Counted from the first letter of the stretch, positions 37,701 to 49,500 are shown. The stretch is 64,000 bases of DNA from Psettodes erumei (GCA_016785225.1 JAFBJZ010000958.1:1525001-1589000), one strand, 5' to 3'. The notes: generated by a model from the sequence alone, not told the origin. Program-made: numbers and translations.

Positions 37701-40669
37701 TCATTAAAGCATCAATAATAAATAAGGCACTCCTAAACTCTGCCCTTAACTAAAAGCCAGGATCACTGTCAGTGTGTGGTTGTGAGCTGAATTTAATAAG
37801 GAAATGAAGCATCACATGAATGGGAACAACTGCAATAACATAATTGATATAATCATGCCTGCAAATACTGACCTCTCCCTCTGTGTTCACAGGGCATGTT
37901 CAACACTGTGCTGGAGGTGGCGAAGTTTGAAGGTGCTTCTGTGAGGACAGTGTCGGGGGTCAGAGGTCAGATTAAGAAGGCTTTGTCTTCACCAGCAGGT
38001 GCTTACAGAGCCACGTTTGAAGACCGCCTCCTCATGAGTGGTGAGTGCTTGTTTGATTTATGTTGTTGTTAGGCCTCCACACCGGCCCCAACCTGAAGGT
38101 GATATCTCAAGAATGCCTTGAGAGAATTTCTTCTTTCCCTTCGACTCAAGGATGAAGTGATTAGATTTTGGTGGTAAAAAGTCACTGTGACTTCCCAAAA
38201 CACCTTTTTGGCCGTAACTCATGAATTTATACACAAATGAATGGCACAATTCTACACAGATGTCTAATAGGATAAAATGCAGAAGTGATGAAATTTTATA
38301 TCCTGTACCAAAGGTTGACCTCACTGTGGCATCATAATTTTCTGGCCATTGTTAAACAGAAAAGTTTGGGGACATTGTGAAAGTATTTCCTGCAACTTGA
38401 CTGATTAGTGAAGTTGTACAAGGTGAGGTGAGGTGTTGTGGTTTTTGAAGTGTTCATACTGGTCCCTGCAGTTTCTTAATTTAAATTTAAATTTGATTTG
38501 TCATCATACAGTTACCAAATATACCACATCTGAATAAGATGATGCAAGTTTTGTAGAATATTTCCATTTGGTGCAGAAAATAAAGAACATGAAGTCATTT
38601 GTGAATATCACTGGTAAGAAACAGAAAAGCGCATGACTTGGAAACTATGGGAGGCAAACAATAAATTCCAAGTGCAAAAAGAATTCTCTGTCTGTGAGTC
38701 TCAGGTATAAGACAATTCTTTTTCCATCCTGTCTCAAAATGAAGGCTAATTTGCATTATGCCTCCAATTCATATCTGTGTGAGCTCTTTGTGACACCAGA
38801 CCCATGAGAGGCATTAAAGTGCTGGCTGACCTGCTTCTATTCACCAGACTTTTCTCCATGTGGTTCCTGATGATGTGCTGAATTATGGTGCCTATAGAGT
38901 ATTCATCCCCTTGGATGTTTTTTCCTTTTACTGGTCTTATAAATGGAATCATGGTCAATATCGTTTTAGTTTTTTGAAAAGAATTTGCCAAAAAAAACCT
39001 TTTAATGTCAAAGTTTGTTTTTCATTGTAAGTGTAAAACGTGGTGTTGGTGTGAACATGAACCGGACTTGAACTAAAATGCATCAATGTATCCTTTCTTT
39101 CCCTGACCCCATACCTAATGAACCACACCTTTTTATCATGTGGAGAAGAACAAATGGGTCGTCTGCTTGCATTTGTTAGATGGGGAGTTTTATTCTGTAT
39201 TTTTTTTTCCCCACCATTTAAGCTCCTTCTCATCATCACCATTATTGTCTTTATTTTCTGGTTACTATGCAAAGGCATAATGAGCAATTAGACAATGGTC
39301 TAATGTTTGCCATGAATTGATGTGTTGTGTTGTGTGACTGTGTTGTACAGACATTGTGTTCCTGCGCTCCTGGTATCCAGTGTTGGTCCCTCAGCTCTAC
39401 AACCCTGTCACGTCTCTGCTGCTTCCTGTTGCTCAGAAGGACAGCTGGGCGGGCATGAGGACCCTGGGGCAGCTCAAGCATGACCTGGGTGTCCGCAACA
39501 AACCCAACACTGACTCCTTGTATAAGGTAAACTCCGTCTAATGGAACTTTAAACTACTTAATGTGATGAACAATTGAGAATTTACAGGTAGTTCTTCCAA
39601 AGTTCCAGCTTCTCTAATGTAAGCGTTGGATTTATATGACAGTAAAATAAATATCTGTGGGTTTTGGGGAAAAGAAAAGAAATCATAAATAATCATTCGC
39701 CCCAATATAGATTTCTTTGTGTATTTGTCTCATCTGTATTGAGTGATGGCTTGGTTTGACAGTAAAATATTTTCTTCTTGCAGTTATAATTAAGTTAATT
39801 AAGTTACCCTAAATCTTGACTCAACATGTGAATATTTGCTGTTTGCCTTCAGCCGGTAGTCCGAGCCCAAAGGCACTTCAACCCCCTCCACATCCCCAAG
39901 GAGCTCCAGAAGGCTCTGCCCTTCAAGAGCAAACCAAAACAGCAGCAACTCAAAGGCAGGACTCCACGAGACCTGCAGCGGCCCAGCGTGATCAGAGAGC
40001 CTCACGAGAGGAAGGTACGCAAACTCGGTAGCAGGCAAAAAAAATTAGTTTTAGTGATGTAAGAAACTAATGATGTAATTGACAGGCATGCAGACAATAC
40101 AATAAAGCAGTTAGAGTCATGCATGATGTATGTCTGATATGATAAAAGTTTGGGGTTAAAGAAAGGGGAGCCAAAGAAAGTAGGTGACCCATTTGATTGA
40201 ACACAAATCATCATCAACTTGTCAGCTGAGATATCTGCTTTTTTCTTCTTGCATGTTTTTTTTCTGATGGCAGCAGCATTTTGTCTCTATGCAGGACTTG
40301 TCACGGGAATTGGCCTCTGCCAGTTGTTTTAGTTTGAACATTGAATACTGATAGCAAAGTAAAAATGATGTCGTAGATTCCTTTATCGAGGACCTTTTTA
40401 CTAATTTTTGCAGTAAAACATGACTGGTCCATTTTCCTTAGGTGATGGCCCTGCTCCATGCTCTGAGTACAGTTCACAACTACAAGAGGAAGAAAGTCCA
40501 CATGGTGCAGCATGCCAAACACAAGCAGTTCCTGCAGCAGAAGGAGAAACAGGAGGAGGCCAAGCTGAAGAGACAGAAGGAAGCACGTAAAAAACTGTAC
40601 CGTGTCATGGGCCAGATGGACCAGAAGAAGCACAGGTCGAGTCTGAAAGGGGCACCACAGGAAGACTGA
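22743..40669 (+). CDS. bms1: BMS1 ribosome biogenesis GTPase (22 coding exons, one frameshift)
   Basis: Encodes the nucleolar GTPase that works with RCL1 and the U3 processome in 18S rRNA maturation and 40S assembly. Coding exons: 22743-22915, 23162-23352, 23921-24000, 24216-24404, 24524-24666, 24817-24938, 25137-25330, 25412-25554, 25682-26184, 26756-26857, 27955-28109, 28264-28345, 28603-28682, 29581-29799, 29931-30120, 33517-33697, 36966-37024, 37304-37426, 37893-38040, 39351-39526, 39853-40014, 40442-40669. All junctions are GT-AG and phases agree. The sum is 3643 nt, one more than a multiple of three because of an extra base in exon 16; corrected length is 1213 aa, against about 1280 in mammals. 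Visible: basic N-terminus with KRNPKAFAVQSAVRM, P-loop GPPKVGKS at residues 88-95, an acidic middle, the conserved C-terminal half (RIBIOP_C type), and a Lys-rich tail. Start ATG 22743 lies 8 nt into exon 2 and gives the expected N-terminus. Confidence 0.96.
23162..24666 (+). other. bms1: BMS1 GTPase-domain exons (coding exons 2-5)
   Basis: These exons encode the Bms1/Tsr1-type G domain. The P-loop GPPKVGKST is at about 23250-23276. Further on are GPVTIVSGKKRRLTF across the 23352/23921 junction, the DLAKVADL helix, LMLIDASFGFEMETFEFLNI, and GVLTHLDGFKNNK (the THLD segment occupies the place of the NKXD base-specificity motif). The order and spacing match vertebrate BMS1 and no key residue is missing. 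Confidence 0.9.
25682..26184 (+). other. bms1: BMS1 acidic exon
   Basis: This is the largest BMS1 exon (503 nt). It encodes Glu/Asp/Ser-rich low-complexity sequence (runs such as EEEEEEEDDDASGSSDDEDGD) broken by a short basic stretch. This is the poorly conserved acidic linker between the G domain and the C-terminal domain; comparable runs occur in other BMS1 proteins. GAG/GAT repeats in the DNA create a long Ser-rich antisense frame that is not a gene. Confidence 0.85.
29931..30120 (+). pseudogene. bms1: BMS1 exon 16 (15th coding exon) with +1 frameshift
   Basis: The exon starts in phase 0 (LNRAEFEDVDDQTRVQYEG...) and matches BMS1 up to FDPHYPIIL. It then has one base too many around 30076-30080 (CTCTGG where the family pattern fits CTCGG). 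Read as given, it hits a TGA at 30095-30097. Skipping one base gives GGLGSSEGNIGYLQ, the expected family sequence, and joins exon 17 (MRLKKHRW) in frame. Every other exon is intact, so a consensus error is the simplest reading; a true null allele is the alternative. Confidence 0.85.
30540..31065 (+). mobile_element. L1/Tx1-type ORF1 remnant in BMS1 intron 16
   Basis: 30592 onward reads MPDKMKTRKDQ, then broken frames. 30728-31063 reads LTYLQKELRGMMEYIEDLFSQ, HRCSVHLAGLPEGTNGTDP, MERWLPN. The helix followed by a [RN]xVGLPEG motif and ERWLP is typical of L1-type ORF1 RNA-binding proteins. No ORF2 follows; the Tc1 starts 80 bp later. Confidence 0.55.
31145..33360 (+). mobile_element. Tc1-type transposon in BMS1 intron 16, interrupted by a hAT-type element
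   Basis: Ends CAGTGGGGAAAATAAGTATTTG (31145) and CAAATACTTATTTTCCAAACTG (to 33360) are inverted repeats, flanked by TA on both sides (31143-31144, 33361-33362). The transposase begins at the ATG near 31488 (MGKTKKLSKDTRDKIVDLHK helix-turn-helix), is cut at 31649, and resumes after 32430 (ISPRGVSMIMRKVRDQPRTTQEDLVNDMK; FQHDNDPKHTS; SPGLNQIENLWRELK up to 33056). The D and E of the DDE triad are visible, but frameshifts and the insertion make it dead. It is in the same orientation as BMS1. Confidence 0.92.
31650..32422. mobile_element. Non-autonomous hAT-type element nested in the Tc1
   Basis: 773 bp between two exact copies of CTGTCAAT (31642-31649 and 32423-32430). Its ends TAGTGCTGGGCGGTAT and ATACCGCCTAGCAGTG are imperfect inverted repeats. 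The 8-bp duplication and the TAG/CAG-type ends indicate hAT. Removing it rejoins the Tc1 transposase frame across KMTVN/LPRSGAPC, so it inserted after the Tc1. No transposase is recognised inside. Confidence 0.85.
33938..36490 (+). mobile_element. R4/Dong/Rex6-type LINE in BMS1 intron 17
   Basis: Non-LTR retrotransposon, about 2.5 kb, sense to BMS1. N-terminal segment 34002-34640 (SERGYMQRMWEKWLL...). RT segments 34671-35009 (AWIDYKKAYDSMPHTW, GIHQGNALSPLLF) and 34981-35724 (LLYMDDIKLYV, the YMDD catalytic site). C-terminal segments 35763-36086 (CRLC...VQHITAGC zinc motif) and 36016-36432 (QPDIVVVDKHRKTVVVMD, a PD-D restriction-like endonuclease). RT plus a C-terminal restriction-like endonuclease fits the R4 clade, named Rex6 in fish. 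It is broken by about four frame shifts. A (TA)n run adjoins the 5' end, as is known for Dong-type insertions. The 5' start is truncated relative to the fragment at 1.3-1.6 kb. Confidence 0.85.
38060..38400 (+). repeat. Dispersed repeat in BMS1 intron (same family as 51340-51660)
   Basis: Shares the order of AGGTTGACCTCACTGTG[GA]CATCATAA, GGCCATAACTCA-type and TTTCCTG...CTTGACTG words with 51340-51660 in MTR. The repeats are diverged and noncoding. Confidence 0.5.
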
Positions 40670-40811
40670 CTGAGGAAAACATTTGTTTGAGTCTCTCTGG
40701 ACTCTTTTTTTCCATAACTCTGGCAAGTGCATTGTTGTTGTATTTGTCTTCAGATATTAAAAGGAGGACCACCTGTAAAAAGTATTGTATCTGAATTTTG
40801 GCGCATATTTT

Positions 40812-40817
40812 AATAAA
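40812..40817 (+). terminator. bms1: BMS1 poly(A) signal AATAAA
   Basis: Canonical AATAAA 143 nt after the BMS1 stop codon (40667-40669). A weaker ATTAAA lies at 40756-40761. The 3'UTR is therefore probably 110-170 nt. Confidence 0.65.
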
Positions 40818-41741
40818 CCATTATAGCAATGACCACACATGTGACCTCAGTCCAGTAACTTGAACATTTCTGCTGGATATCCCAATCAGTGATTGTGTTG
40901 GAACTGGCAGATGTAAGTTATTCTCCTTCTGTAATTTCAGTGAATTTGTAGTCCACATCAAAGTTAAGCCCTTTTTTAAAATTTAAGTTTAAGTTTTTTC
41001 ACATTTCCTCTGTAGCATCAGACATTTTGTGGCCCATCTAGAGTGAACATATTACAAGACTTATTCAGTTTAATATGGTGTCTCCACATATGTTTTTCAC
41101 ATCTACATGTACAGTACATGTTTGTTTTGTTGGTCTTCTGTGTGTCGGTCTATAGGAACTCCCTCTCTATCAACAAAAGAAGCAACTCTATTCATGTTTA
41201 GGGGACTGATGATAGGTGATTTACTAAATCATGTAGAAATTATCAGTCATTTTCAATGATCAGAGAGTAAATCTCTCCTTTTTGTATTTTTTATTTGTAG
41301 CATTCTAAAATCCAGTGCTTAGGGTGTTATTGTAATAAAACAATGTAGGTTAATGAGATGGAACTTTCCACACCGATACTTATAAAACAATTTTTCCCCC
41401 CTAAGGGGACTAATGATTTAGTGTTCTGTTGCAGAGTGTAGCAACTCTGGTTAAACACCAAGCTAAACCTTTGTCAATGAACACAGGAGTCCGAATAGAG
41501 TTGACTTTTTACTCTCTGAATATTCACTTGACAAGCGGTGAAAACTGTAGTTAAAAGAAATACAAAATGGAAAAAGTCTCTGTTTACATATGTATTGTAT
41601 TGCACGTAACTCAAAATATGAATTAACATCTCTATATGTACCTTGAGCAACAGTAATAACCATCAAGGGAATGTTTTTTTAAACATTTACAAAATTACCT
41701 TTCTAAATTACAAATAGATTATAACTTTTTAACAATTACTG
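40818..41741. other. BMS1-MTR spacer, first part
   Basis: AT-rich sequence after the BMS1 poly(A) signal, with no gene or clear repeat up to the hAT target duplication. Confidence 0.55.
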
Positions 41742-41749
41742 CTATTTAT

Positions 41750-42487
41750 TAGTGATGGGTCCGGTGTTCTGAAATTTGTTCCTACCTAAAATTTATTCCT
41801 ACCCGTAGTGGAAATTTATAGCCATATACCGATGCGTCGGGGCGTGTGTCGAGCTCATAGAGCAAAACCCCGTGTCGCTGCGCGTATCGCTTTAAGAAAG
41901 TCACGTGACCGATACAGTAACTGTTTCGAACTGACGCTGATGCGCCAAACTGTGTTTATAAGGAAGCGCATCTGTCAACGTGGGCAGGCAGACCAAAAGT
42001 GCCACAGCTGATGCCACCCAGGAGGTGCAGAGATACCTGGCAGAGGGCAATATTGCCAGGTCCAAGGACCCTATGAGATACTGGTACAACCAAAAGACAA
42101 TCTATCCAAACCTCTTCCGGCTTTCCTTACAATTTCTCTGCACTCCAGCCTCATCTGTGCCGTGTTATCTACAGCTGGAGAAGTTGTATCAAAAAAGCAT
42201 AACAGACTCAATTACAAAACGTTGGAAAAACTTATTTTTTTGAATCAAATTTTGTAAATTTAAATGAAGATATGAAATAATACAATATAAAATACAATGA
42301 CTTAAATTATATTATTGTAAATACTAGGTCATCAAATCAGTGTCAGTTGAGTCTGTCAACTCGGTTGCCTGTGGGGATTTTTAAGGTCCAGCAGGTGTCA
42401 GTATTCAGTGACACACTATCGACACAGTATCAATACAGTTAGGTAATGTGTCGAAACGCTTCATGACGCCTCACCGACCCATCACTA
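41750..42487 (+). mobile_element. hAT element, internally deleted, with 8-bp target duplication
   Basis: 738 bp with terminal inverted repeats TAGTGATGGGTC...GACCCATCACTA. Flanks CTATTTAT (41742-41749) and CTATTTGT (42488-42495) form an 8-bp target duplication with one mismatch, diagnostic of hAT. Inside, 42000-42240 keeps remnants of the transposase C-terminal dimerisation region (GNIARSKDPMRYWYNQK, YPNLFRL, then shifted STAGEVVSKK and LNYKTLEKLIFL). The zinc finger and catalytic core are gone, so it is non-autonomous. It lies between BMS1 and MTR. Confidence 0.88.
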
Positions 42488-42495
42488 CTATTTGT

Positions 42496-43369
42496 GCTCT
42501 TTAACATTTACGTCATGAAATATATGCACTTACGGCATTGCCTGAACAATGCTTCCAAAAGGATGGCTGTGAAGAAGCCTTTAAAGCATTAACAGCACCT
42601 CATTTTTCCCCTCATGGAAACCAGGAAACGATGTCGCTTGCAACTCAACCTTCAAAATAAAGTCTTCTCAATCAGTTTTACTCTTCCACTGCTATCCTCA
42701 ACTTGAACACACACACAAATGAACCACTACAAGGCAAACAACAAAGATAAATGACACAAATGCCGTAGAGGCAACACAAATAAAGTTTTTTTTTCTATTC
42801 TTGCAAGACCCTTTTCTTCCCTGGGTCAAAATCCCCCCTTTTTTAAGGTATATGTTTCTTTTGTGGTATGAAGAGGGGATCTCACTTCACCTCACACCAA
42901 AGCCAGTTTGAATCCTGCAACCTTGTCAATTTCTCTGAGTTGAAAGTTAAACCTTTCCTGTCTTTAGTATTGATGTGGATAACAAGAAAGCGTCAGAGAG
43001 ACCTTTACGGAAGCCCTTCTTTAAATTCAGAAAAAAGATGATGCCATAGTTGTGTTAAGTCAGTCAGAGACAGTAAGACTGAAGTCACAATGTTGAACTA
43101 GCCATAATTGCAATGTACTACCCAATATATTTGAGACTGAAACCTGAAAGGCTGGTTTACTAATCAGACTTTTGACTTATATTACATAATGTCCTCGTGC
43201 ACTTCCCAGTGTTTGGTGTATTTGGATGTTCTAGGTAAAGCGTTTTAATTTTGTTAGGCCTGTGCAATGACATAACTTATAATCAGTTATGTTCAAATAT
43301 TACCAACAGAGCATACAGAAGAATATTCAAATATCGTGGAGCATTAACTTCAATTAGGCAGTTTTTATT
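42496..43369. other. BMS1-MTR spacer, second part
   Basis: AT-rich, no gene or classifiable repeat. Leads into the MTR promoter region. Confidence 0.55.
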
Positions 43370-43540
43370 ATGACGGTCTCACACAGGAAGTATTGATGTC
43401 GTCACTTTTGCTATGGACGTCTTTGGAAGCGCGAAGAAAATAGCGGTAAACGTTTGAGTGTAGCTGTGGTGGACTTGGAGATAAACAATCTGAACATCAG
43501 ACGGACTTTGGGGCCTTTCTTGAGATTGGCTCTTCGCAAA
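43370..43540 (+). promoter_or_regulatory. mtr: MTR promoter / 5'UTR region
   Basis: CpG-containing stretch just upstream of the inferred MTR ATG, with an ETS-like AGGAAGT near 43386 and GAAGCGCGAAG near 43427. No TATA box stands out. The transcription start is not resolvable from sequence. Confidence 0.4.
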
Positions 43541-43583
43541 ATGGCTCCCACTAACGTCTTTCACCAGGGTTCTTCATTTGCAG
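43541..43583 (+). other. mtr: MTR first coding exon (inferred)
   Basis: ATG at 43541 opens 14 codons (MAPTNVFHQGSSFA) plus one base, then a GTGCGT donor. Its phase joins the 45624 acceptor to give ...SFADCSGSLELDLRAVLKQRIMVLDGG, which reaches the conserved family start at the expected distance. N-termini of MTR vary, so the support is phase, position and the GC-richer surroundings rather than homology. The first intron is then 2.0 kb. Confidence 0.7.
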
Positions 43584-46500
43584 GTGCGTGCATGTTTGGC
43601 AACTTCATTCATTTCACGTGTGACGGTTTATGTGTCGAGGCTATGATAGAGCATGTATGCTACCAGTACAAGAGAGCGATCCATCCAGTCCTACATGCAT
43701 GACTTCAGCGAGAGGGGAATGTTTATGCACTGACGTCGAAATGTACAGACAAGTGACAACTTGTGTTGTCATAGAATCCGGAACATGTTGTGCTTTTTCA
43801 ATCACTTGAATGGGAAAGTCGTGAATGTATATTATAAATGCATGAAAACGTGTCATTCACATTCATTAAACATAATTGCAGATGTCATTCACAAATATCT
43901 TAAACTCTTTTTGAGAATGGAATTTTATGCTGCTATTGTAAAAAACAAACAAACAACTCTGTGCTTTTTTTTCTTCTTTTTTTTATGTGCTTTTTTTCCC
44001 TTTTTGACTTCTCTTCACTCCTTGACTTTTGGGGAGTTTAAAAAAATTACACTTTTCCAGACAAACTGTAAACCATCAACAACTCTTAATGAATTGTCTT
44101 TCAAATTGCACAGAGACCTCTCAACATTTACAAACAGCATTAGGCTAAACCATGTGGTGTGTGTATCCATAGCATAGCACGATTTTTATACTCATCAAAC
44201 CATTCAGTGACCCCTCGTGCCCTGTGGACGGGGACACTGCTGTCCTGAAACAGGACAGAAGTATTTCATCATAGGACAAAGGTGATCACTCAGAACAACG
44301 TATTGATCTGCAGTAACCCTTTGCTCTAAATGACAAGTTGATGCAAACCATGCCAGCAACCACCCCAGCCCCCAACCCCACAGCTAACAGAGCCACTGGA
44401 TTCCCTCACTGTAGTGATACACCACACGCTCCCTCGCCCAATCACAGAGAATATGGTGAAGGAGGACTTATCTAACCTTATCACTTTTTTCCACATCTGT
44501 GTTGACCAGTACACGAGGTCTTTATCTGTCAATATCAATACTTGCTGACACAGTCAGATCATGCCCTGCTCTGACATTCTCAGTTACCTGATGCAAGAGT
44601 TGCACTCCTGTTTATCCGTACATGTACAACCAGTGCACCAGTATCACAGTCATCCAGTGTGGGCTGTTGACCACAATTTGGACCCTGTTTACTGACGTCT
44701 CTCCCATAGATCACATGCAGATGTTACCACTGCTGCCATTGAAACATTAACCAGTCTTTATGACTGAAGCTTCTGTCATCTGACCCTAACAATGAACCTT
44801 CTTTTAAAGTCACCTTGATCTTTTCTTCGTGCAATCTTGATACCAAATCAGAAGCAACAGCATTTCCCACAGAATCAGTCTGAACATTTTGTGCATTTTA
44901 AAGTCAAATGTATCATTCTGGTGCACTCGGAGCAAAATTAACAGTTCTATATAAAATAAATGTTGTGCTCTACACAGTTATAGAGCACTCCACTGGATCC
45001 ATCTGTTACAAGATACAGTAATAACCACCATTCTAGTCAGTGTTTGCATTTCCACCAGTTGGATTGCTTGCAGCCATTTCAAATACACCCCTGGTCTATT
45101 TTTGATAGATGGTGCTTTTAGGATGCTTCTGACAGCAGTTCTATCTTCCAATTGCAGGGCGCTAACTCATTTTATTCATGAGTTTACATTTTATTTACAT
45201 TTGATGTCCACAAGTCAGTCAGAAGTTTAGTCAGAAGCCAGTCAAGTTATCTTTTTCATAAAAATGGATAATGAGAGGTTGATCCTTGAAGCTGAAGACT
45301 CAAGGACAAATAAAAACAAAAGCAGAACTCTCCCATTGTGTAGTGATCTGGTATCTTATCTGGTATCTCATCTGCACATTGACGTCACGCTGTCCTCTGG
45401 AAATTGTAGCTGTGTAGAGGATGGGAAAAAAATCATGTTGTAGCCATAATAGAATGCAGATGGATCCGGTGAAAATCAGCCTCAAGCCTTTTTCTTCAGC
45501 TGTAGTTCTACTGTTGTTTACCGTTTCAGCTTGATAAATAGATACACACATAAAGTGGTGAGTAGTGATGATGGTCTGTCTTACAGTGAATAACCTTTTA
45601 ATAGAGTCCCATTTGCTTTGTAGACTGCAGTGGTTCATTAGAGTTGGACCTACGAGCAGTACTAAAACAAAGGATTATGGTCCTGGATGGCGGGATGGGA
45701 ACCATGATCCAGCAGCATAAGCTTGAAGAGAAGGATTTCAGAGGGGACGAGTTCGAAGAGCACCTGCTGCCACTGAAGGGCAACAATGACCTTCTCAGTA
45801 TTACACAGCCTGATATTATTTACCAAATACACAAGGTAAGGTCCCTTGTGTCCAGGAGAAAAACTATAGGGGACTGTTTACCCAAACTGCTTTTTCTCAC
45901 TTAGCTATTGTGGTGTCAGCCATGCAGTTGAATAACTGAATGCTGTTTGTGTTTCTTAAAAGAAGTGCAAATTGACATTTGTCCAACTCATAGTCAGCAT
46001 TTCTTGGTACAAATAAAGTTTTGGTTAATCGGTTATTCATCAACAGCCTCACTGTGAACCACTGTTTTACTGAAAGAAAAGTCCTTATGAATGAGGTCTG
46101 TGGATAATCCAGAGTAATTGAGTTCCTGTTTCTTTTGGTGGTCTAAGCAGGATTTGAATTTTGAATTTGTGTGTTTTGGATTATGTAACCTGTGCTCTCC
46201 TCCATGTATAAAGGAGTACCTGCAGGCTGGGGCTGATATCATAGAGACCAACACATTCAGCAGCACTTCTGTAGCTCAGGCGGACTATGGACTGGAACAC
46301 ATGGTATGCTTTCTACATTGCTAGTAAAGTGTGGACAACTCGTACAGTTACAGTTGGGTGCAAAAGTTTGACTTTCCTTTCTTTGAAATGACAAAAAATA
46401 AAACAAAATCTTTATCCCATTTATCCTTTAATCCCATATATTATTCAGTTTATTGTGTCATTGCACTCTGAAATAAAAGCATAGAACAAATAAGAAATTT

Positions 46501-49500
46501 CAGTTGAAAAAGAAATCATGGAATCAATTTATAGACCAAAACGTATTCTAAAATTATTCAGACATTGCACTTGAAATGAAAGCATAGCCATTTGAGTTGG
46601 CAGATATAACAGCTGAACACACTCGTGGCATTCTTTCTACAATAGAAATCAAATATTCTTCAGAAAGTTCTTCCCAAGTCTGTTGCAGAAGTTCCCATAA
46701 ATGTGTGGCACTTGTAGGTTGCTTGGCTTTCACTCTTCTGTCCAGTTCATCCCAAACCAGCTCGATGGGGTTTAAGTCTGAAGACTGTGCTGGCCACTCC
46801 ATGTTTTCAAGCTTACCATCTTCTTTTTTCCTGAGGTAGTTTTGGCATAGCTTGGACTTGTGTTTTGGGTCGTTATCTTGCTGTAGGATGAACCTCTGAC
46901 CAAAGAGGCGCATACCAGAGGGTATTGCATGGCATTGCAGAATGCTGTGGTAGCCACTTTGGTTCAGGCTGCCGCTCACTCTGTACAAGTCACCAACCCT
47001 TTATCCAGCAAAACAGCCCCAGACCATCACACTTCCTCCTCCATGTTTGACAGTTGATGTCACACACTGTGGAACCATCCTCTCGCCTACTCAACGGCAT
47101 ACAAAGATACCTGCGTGATGAACCGAAGATTTGAAATTTTGATTCATCAGTCCACAATACCTTCTTCCAGTCTTCAGTAGTCCAATGGTGGTGTTTCGTG
47201 GCCCAGGAGATCCTCTTTGTCATATTCTGACATCTTAGCAATGGCTTTCTTGCTGCAACTCATCCTGTCAAACCTGCAGCTCAAAGTCTTCTCTTCACAG
47301 TTGAAACTGAGACTTGCTTACTACGACCACTATTAAGCTGTGCTTGAAGCTGTTGTCCCGTGAGCTGCCTATCACGCAAGCTGTTAACTCTCAGAAACTT
47401 GTCCTCTGATTCAGTTGTGGCTTTGGGTCTGCCAGACCGCTTCCTGTCAGAGTTTCCCCCAGTTTCTGAGTGCCTTTTGATGGTGAAGAAAACTGTACTC
47501 ACTGACACCTTGACTTTCTTTGCAGTTTCCCTGTAGGAAAGACCTACATTTTTAAGTGTTATGATGGTCTGTCTCTCTTCCATTGTTAATTGCCTTTTTC
47601 TTGCCATTTTTGTAGCAACACACTACTTTCTGCAGTACAATACTGTTCACCTGATGCTCATGAGGGTCTGGTACCACAGTGTGTTCCAACACTGCTTTTA
47701 TGCAGACAGAGGGGGTTGTAAGTAATCCAGAAAAGTTGGAACACCTGTAGGAATTAGTAGCACCAGCTTTCAAGGCTGATTCAACCTTCATTGCTGCAGA
47801 ACAGCTTTAAATTGTTAACCCACTTTGTGTTCCCTGAAAAAGGCCTTTTTGTATAATTCTGAAATGTACATTATTTTTCAGTTTTGGGTAACCAAACCTT
47901 TTTTTTAACCTCTGGCTGTTCAGTACTTACCTTTGTACCATTTCAAGCTATTCATTGGGCTTGCATGACTTGAATTGCAATAACACCACAGCAGCATATT
48001 GCTATCTGATAGATAAATGTACAGTCCGTGACTCTCTGGGATTCCATATGTGTGTAAAATTAACTCAAAGTTGTGTTGTTTTATCAGGTAGCAAACGCTA
48101 TGTGGCTGGGGCAGTGGGTCCCACCAATAAAACCCTGTCGATCTCACCTTCTGTGGAGAGACCGGACTTCAGGAACATCAGTAAGATGACACATACAGAT
48201 TATTTTTTGTCTTTTTGCTTTTTTTTTGGAAAATCTGCAGTTCTGGTTAAAGTCTTTATTATGTTTCCTTAAGGTCTTAGCAGGTATTAAAAAGTGTTCT
48301 GCCCTCACTGGATCCATCCACTGTTTCACTGTGGCATTCTCATCTTTGGATATCTTTTTATGTCCTTTTCTTGATTTATCTTGATTCATCTAACTTTTCT
48401 TGCAGGTCCTTTGACAGTTCTTTTCTCTTTGGTTCAGTATCTGGCAAGTCAGTGCAGCCCTGTATAAAATGTGCAGTGCTCTCTCAAGAGCAAAGAAATT
48501 CACTGACTGTTTCTACAGACATTGATTACAAACAAAGAGGTCAAAAGGTGTGAAACTTACCCTTACTGGCCATTTAAACCTCTGTATGTCAACTTGTATG
48601 CATACTATCAGGCCAAATATTCAAGGGTATTTAAACCTTTGATCAGGGTCATTTGGGTTGTTTCAGTTATCATTATGATTTAGAAAGGGCAAACAAAATT
48701 ATGTCATAATAAATGGTTTCACCTGACCATCTTCCCTAAATCAAAGAAACATTTTCTGCATGATCAGAAAATGGCCAGTATTTCACAATTTTCTGCCAGG
48801 GCATGTAAAGGTAGGAGCACAGCTGTACAGTGTGTATCAGAGGAGAAATGACCACACGTGTGTGTGTGATGCTCTGTTGCATGTCTGCATACGGGTTTGA
48901 GCTCCCACTTCAATGAAGTGTTGTGTGCCCCTAAAGCGTAGTGTGGTTGTACTGTAGACAGTTAGTTTGTTGGGAAGGATGGAAGAAGGAGGTCGTAGAA
49001 AGTGGAGCGGGTAGCTGGTTTTGTGAATTGGTGGTTTGTGGCATGAACTGGATTGTGACTGGAACAGAATGGCAAGTAACATTGGGTTGTCAGAGGATGA
49101 AGAGATGAGACTGAATTGACACATATTGTTACTAGGACAAAAGGAGGAAGAATAAAGCAAATATCCAGATGTCACTGGGATTAGAAGAGGATAAGGTATG
49201 ATGAGATGTCAGGAGAAAGATTGTAATTGAAGAATTCTTAAATTTAAGGCAGGTAACATGTTAATGTGGTTCAGACTAGTCACTTCAACAATGAAATAGA
49301 ACTAGGTAATTGGGGATATTGAATTGGTTTTACGTGGCAGTTTTTTTGGGTGAAATGCAAAATTGCAAAGAGAAATAAAGCAGTGGAACAGCAAACAGTG
49401 TGTAGTAAAGAGATCATGGGGAAAAAAGAATATATTATCAGTGGAGAGAGCTATGGGGGGGGTGCTCAAACCAACTCTGGATTTAAAAAAAAAGCATACT

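Noticed and set aside
46118..46324. Alternative reading of the MTR exon at 46214 as a longer open frame
   Set aside because: The upstream part has no similarity to MTR; the AG at 46212-46213 gives the correct EYLQAGADIIETN start.
47919..48087. Hidden MTR exon just right of the Tc1
   Set aside because: Read in all three forward frames; none gives the expected Ala/Lys/Arg-rich helix, and stops interrupt each.
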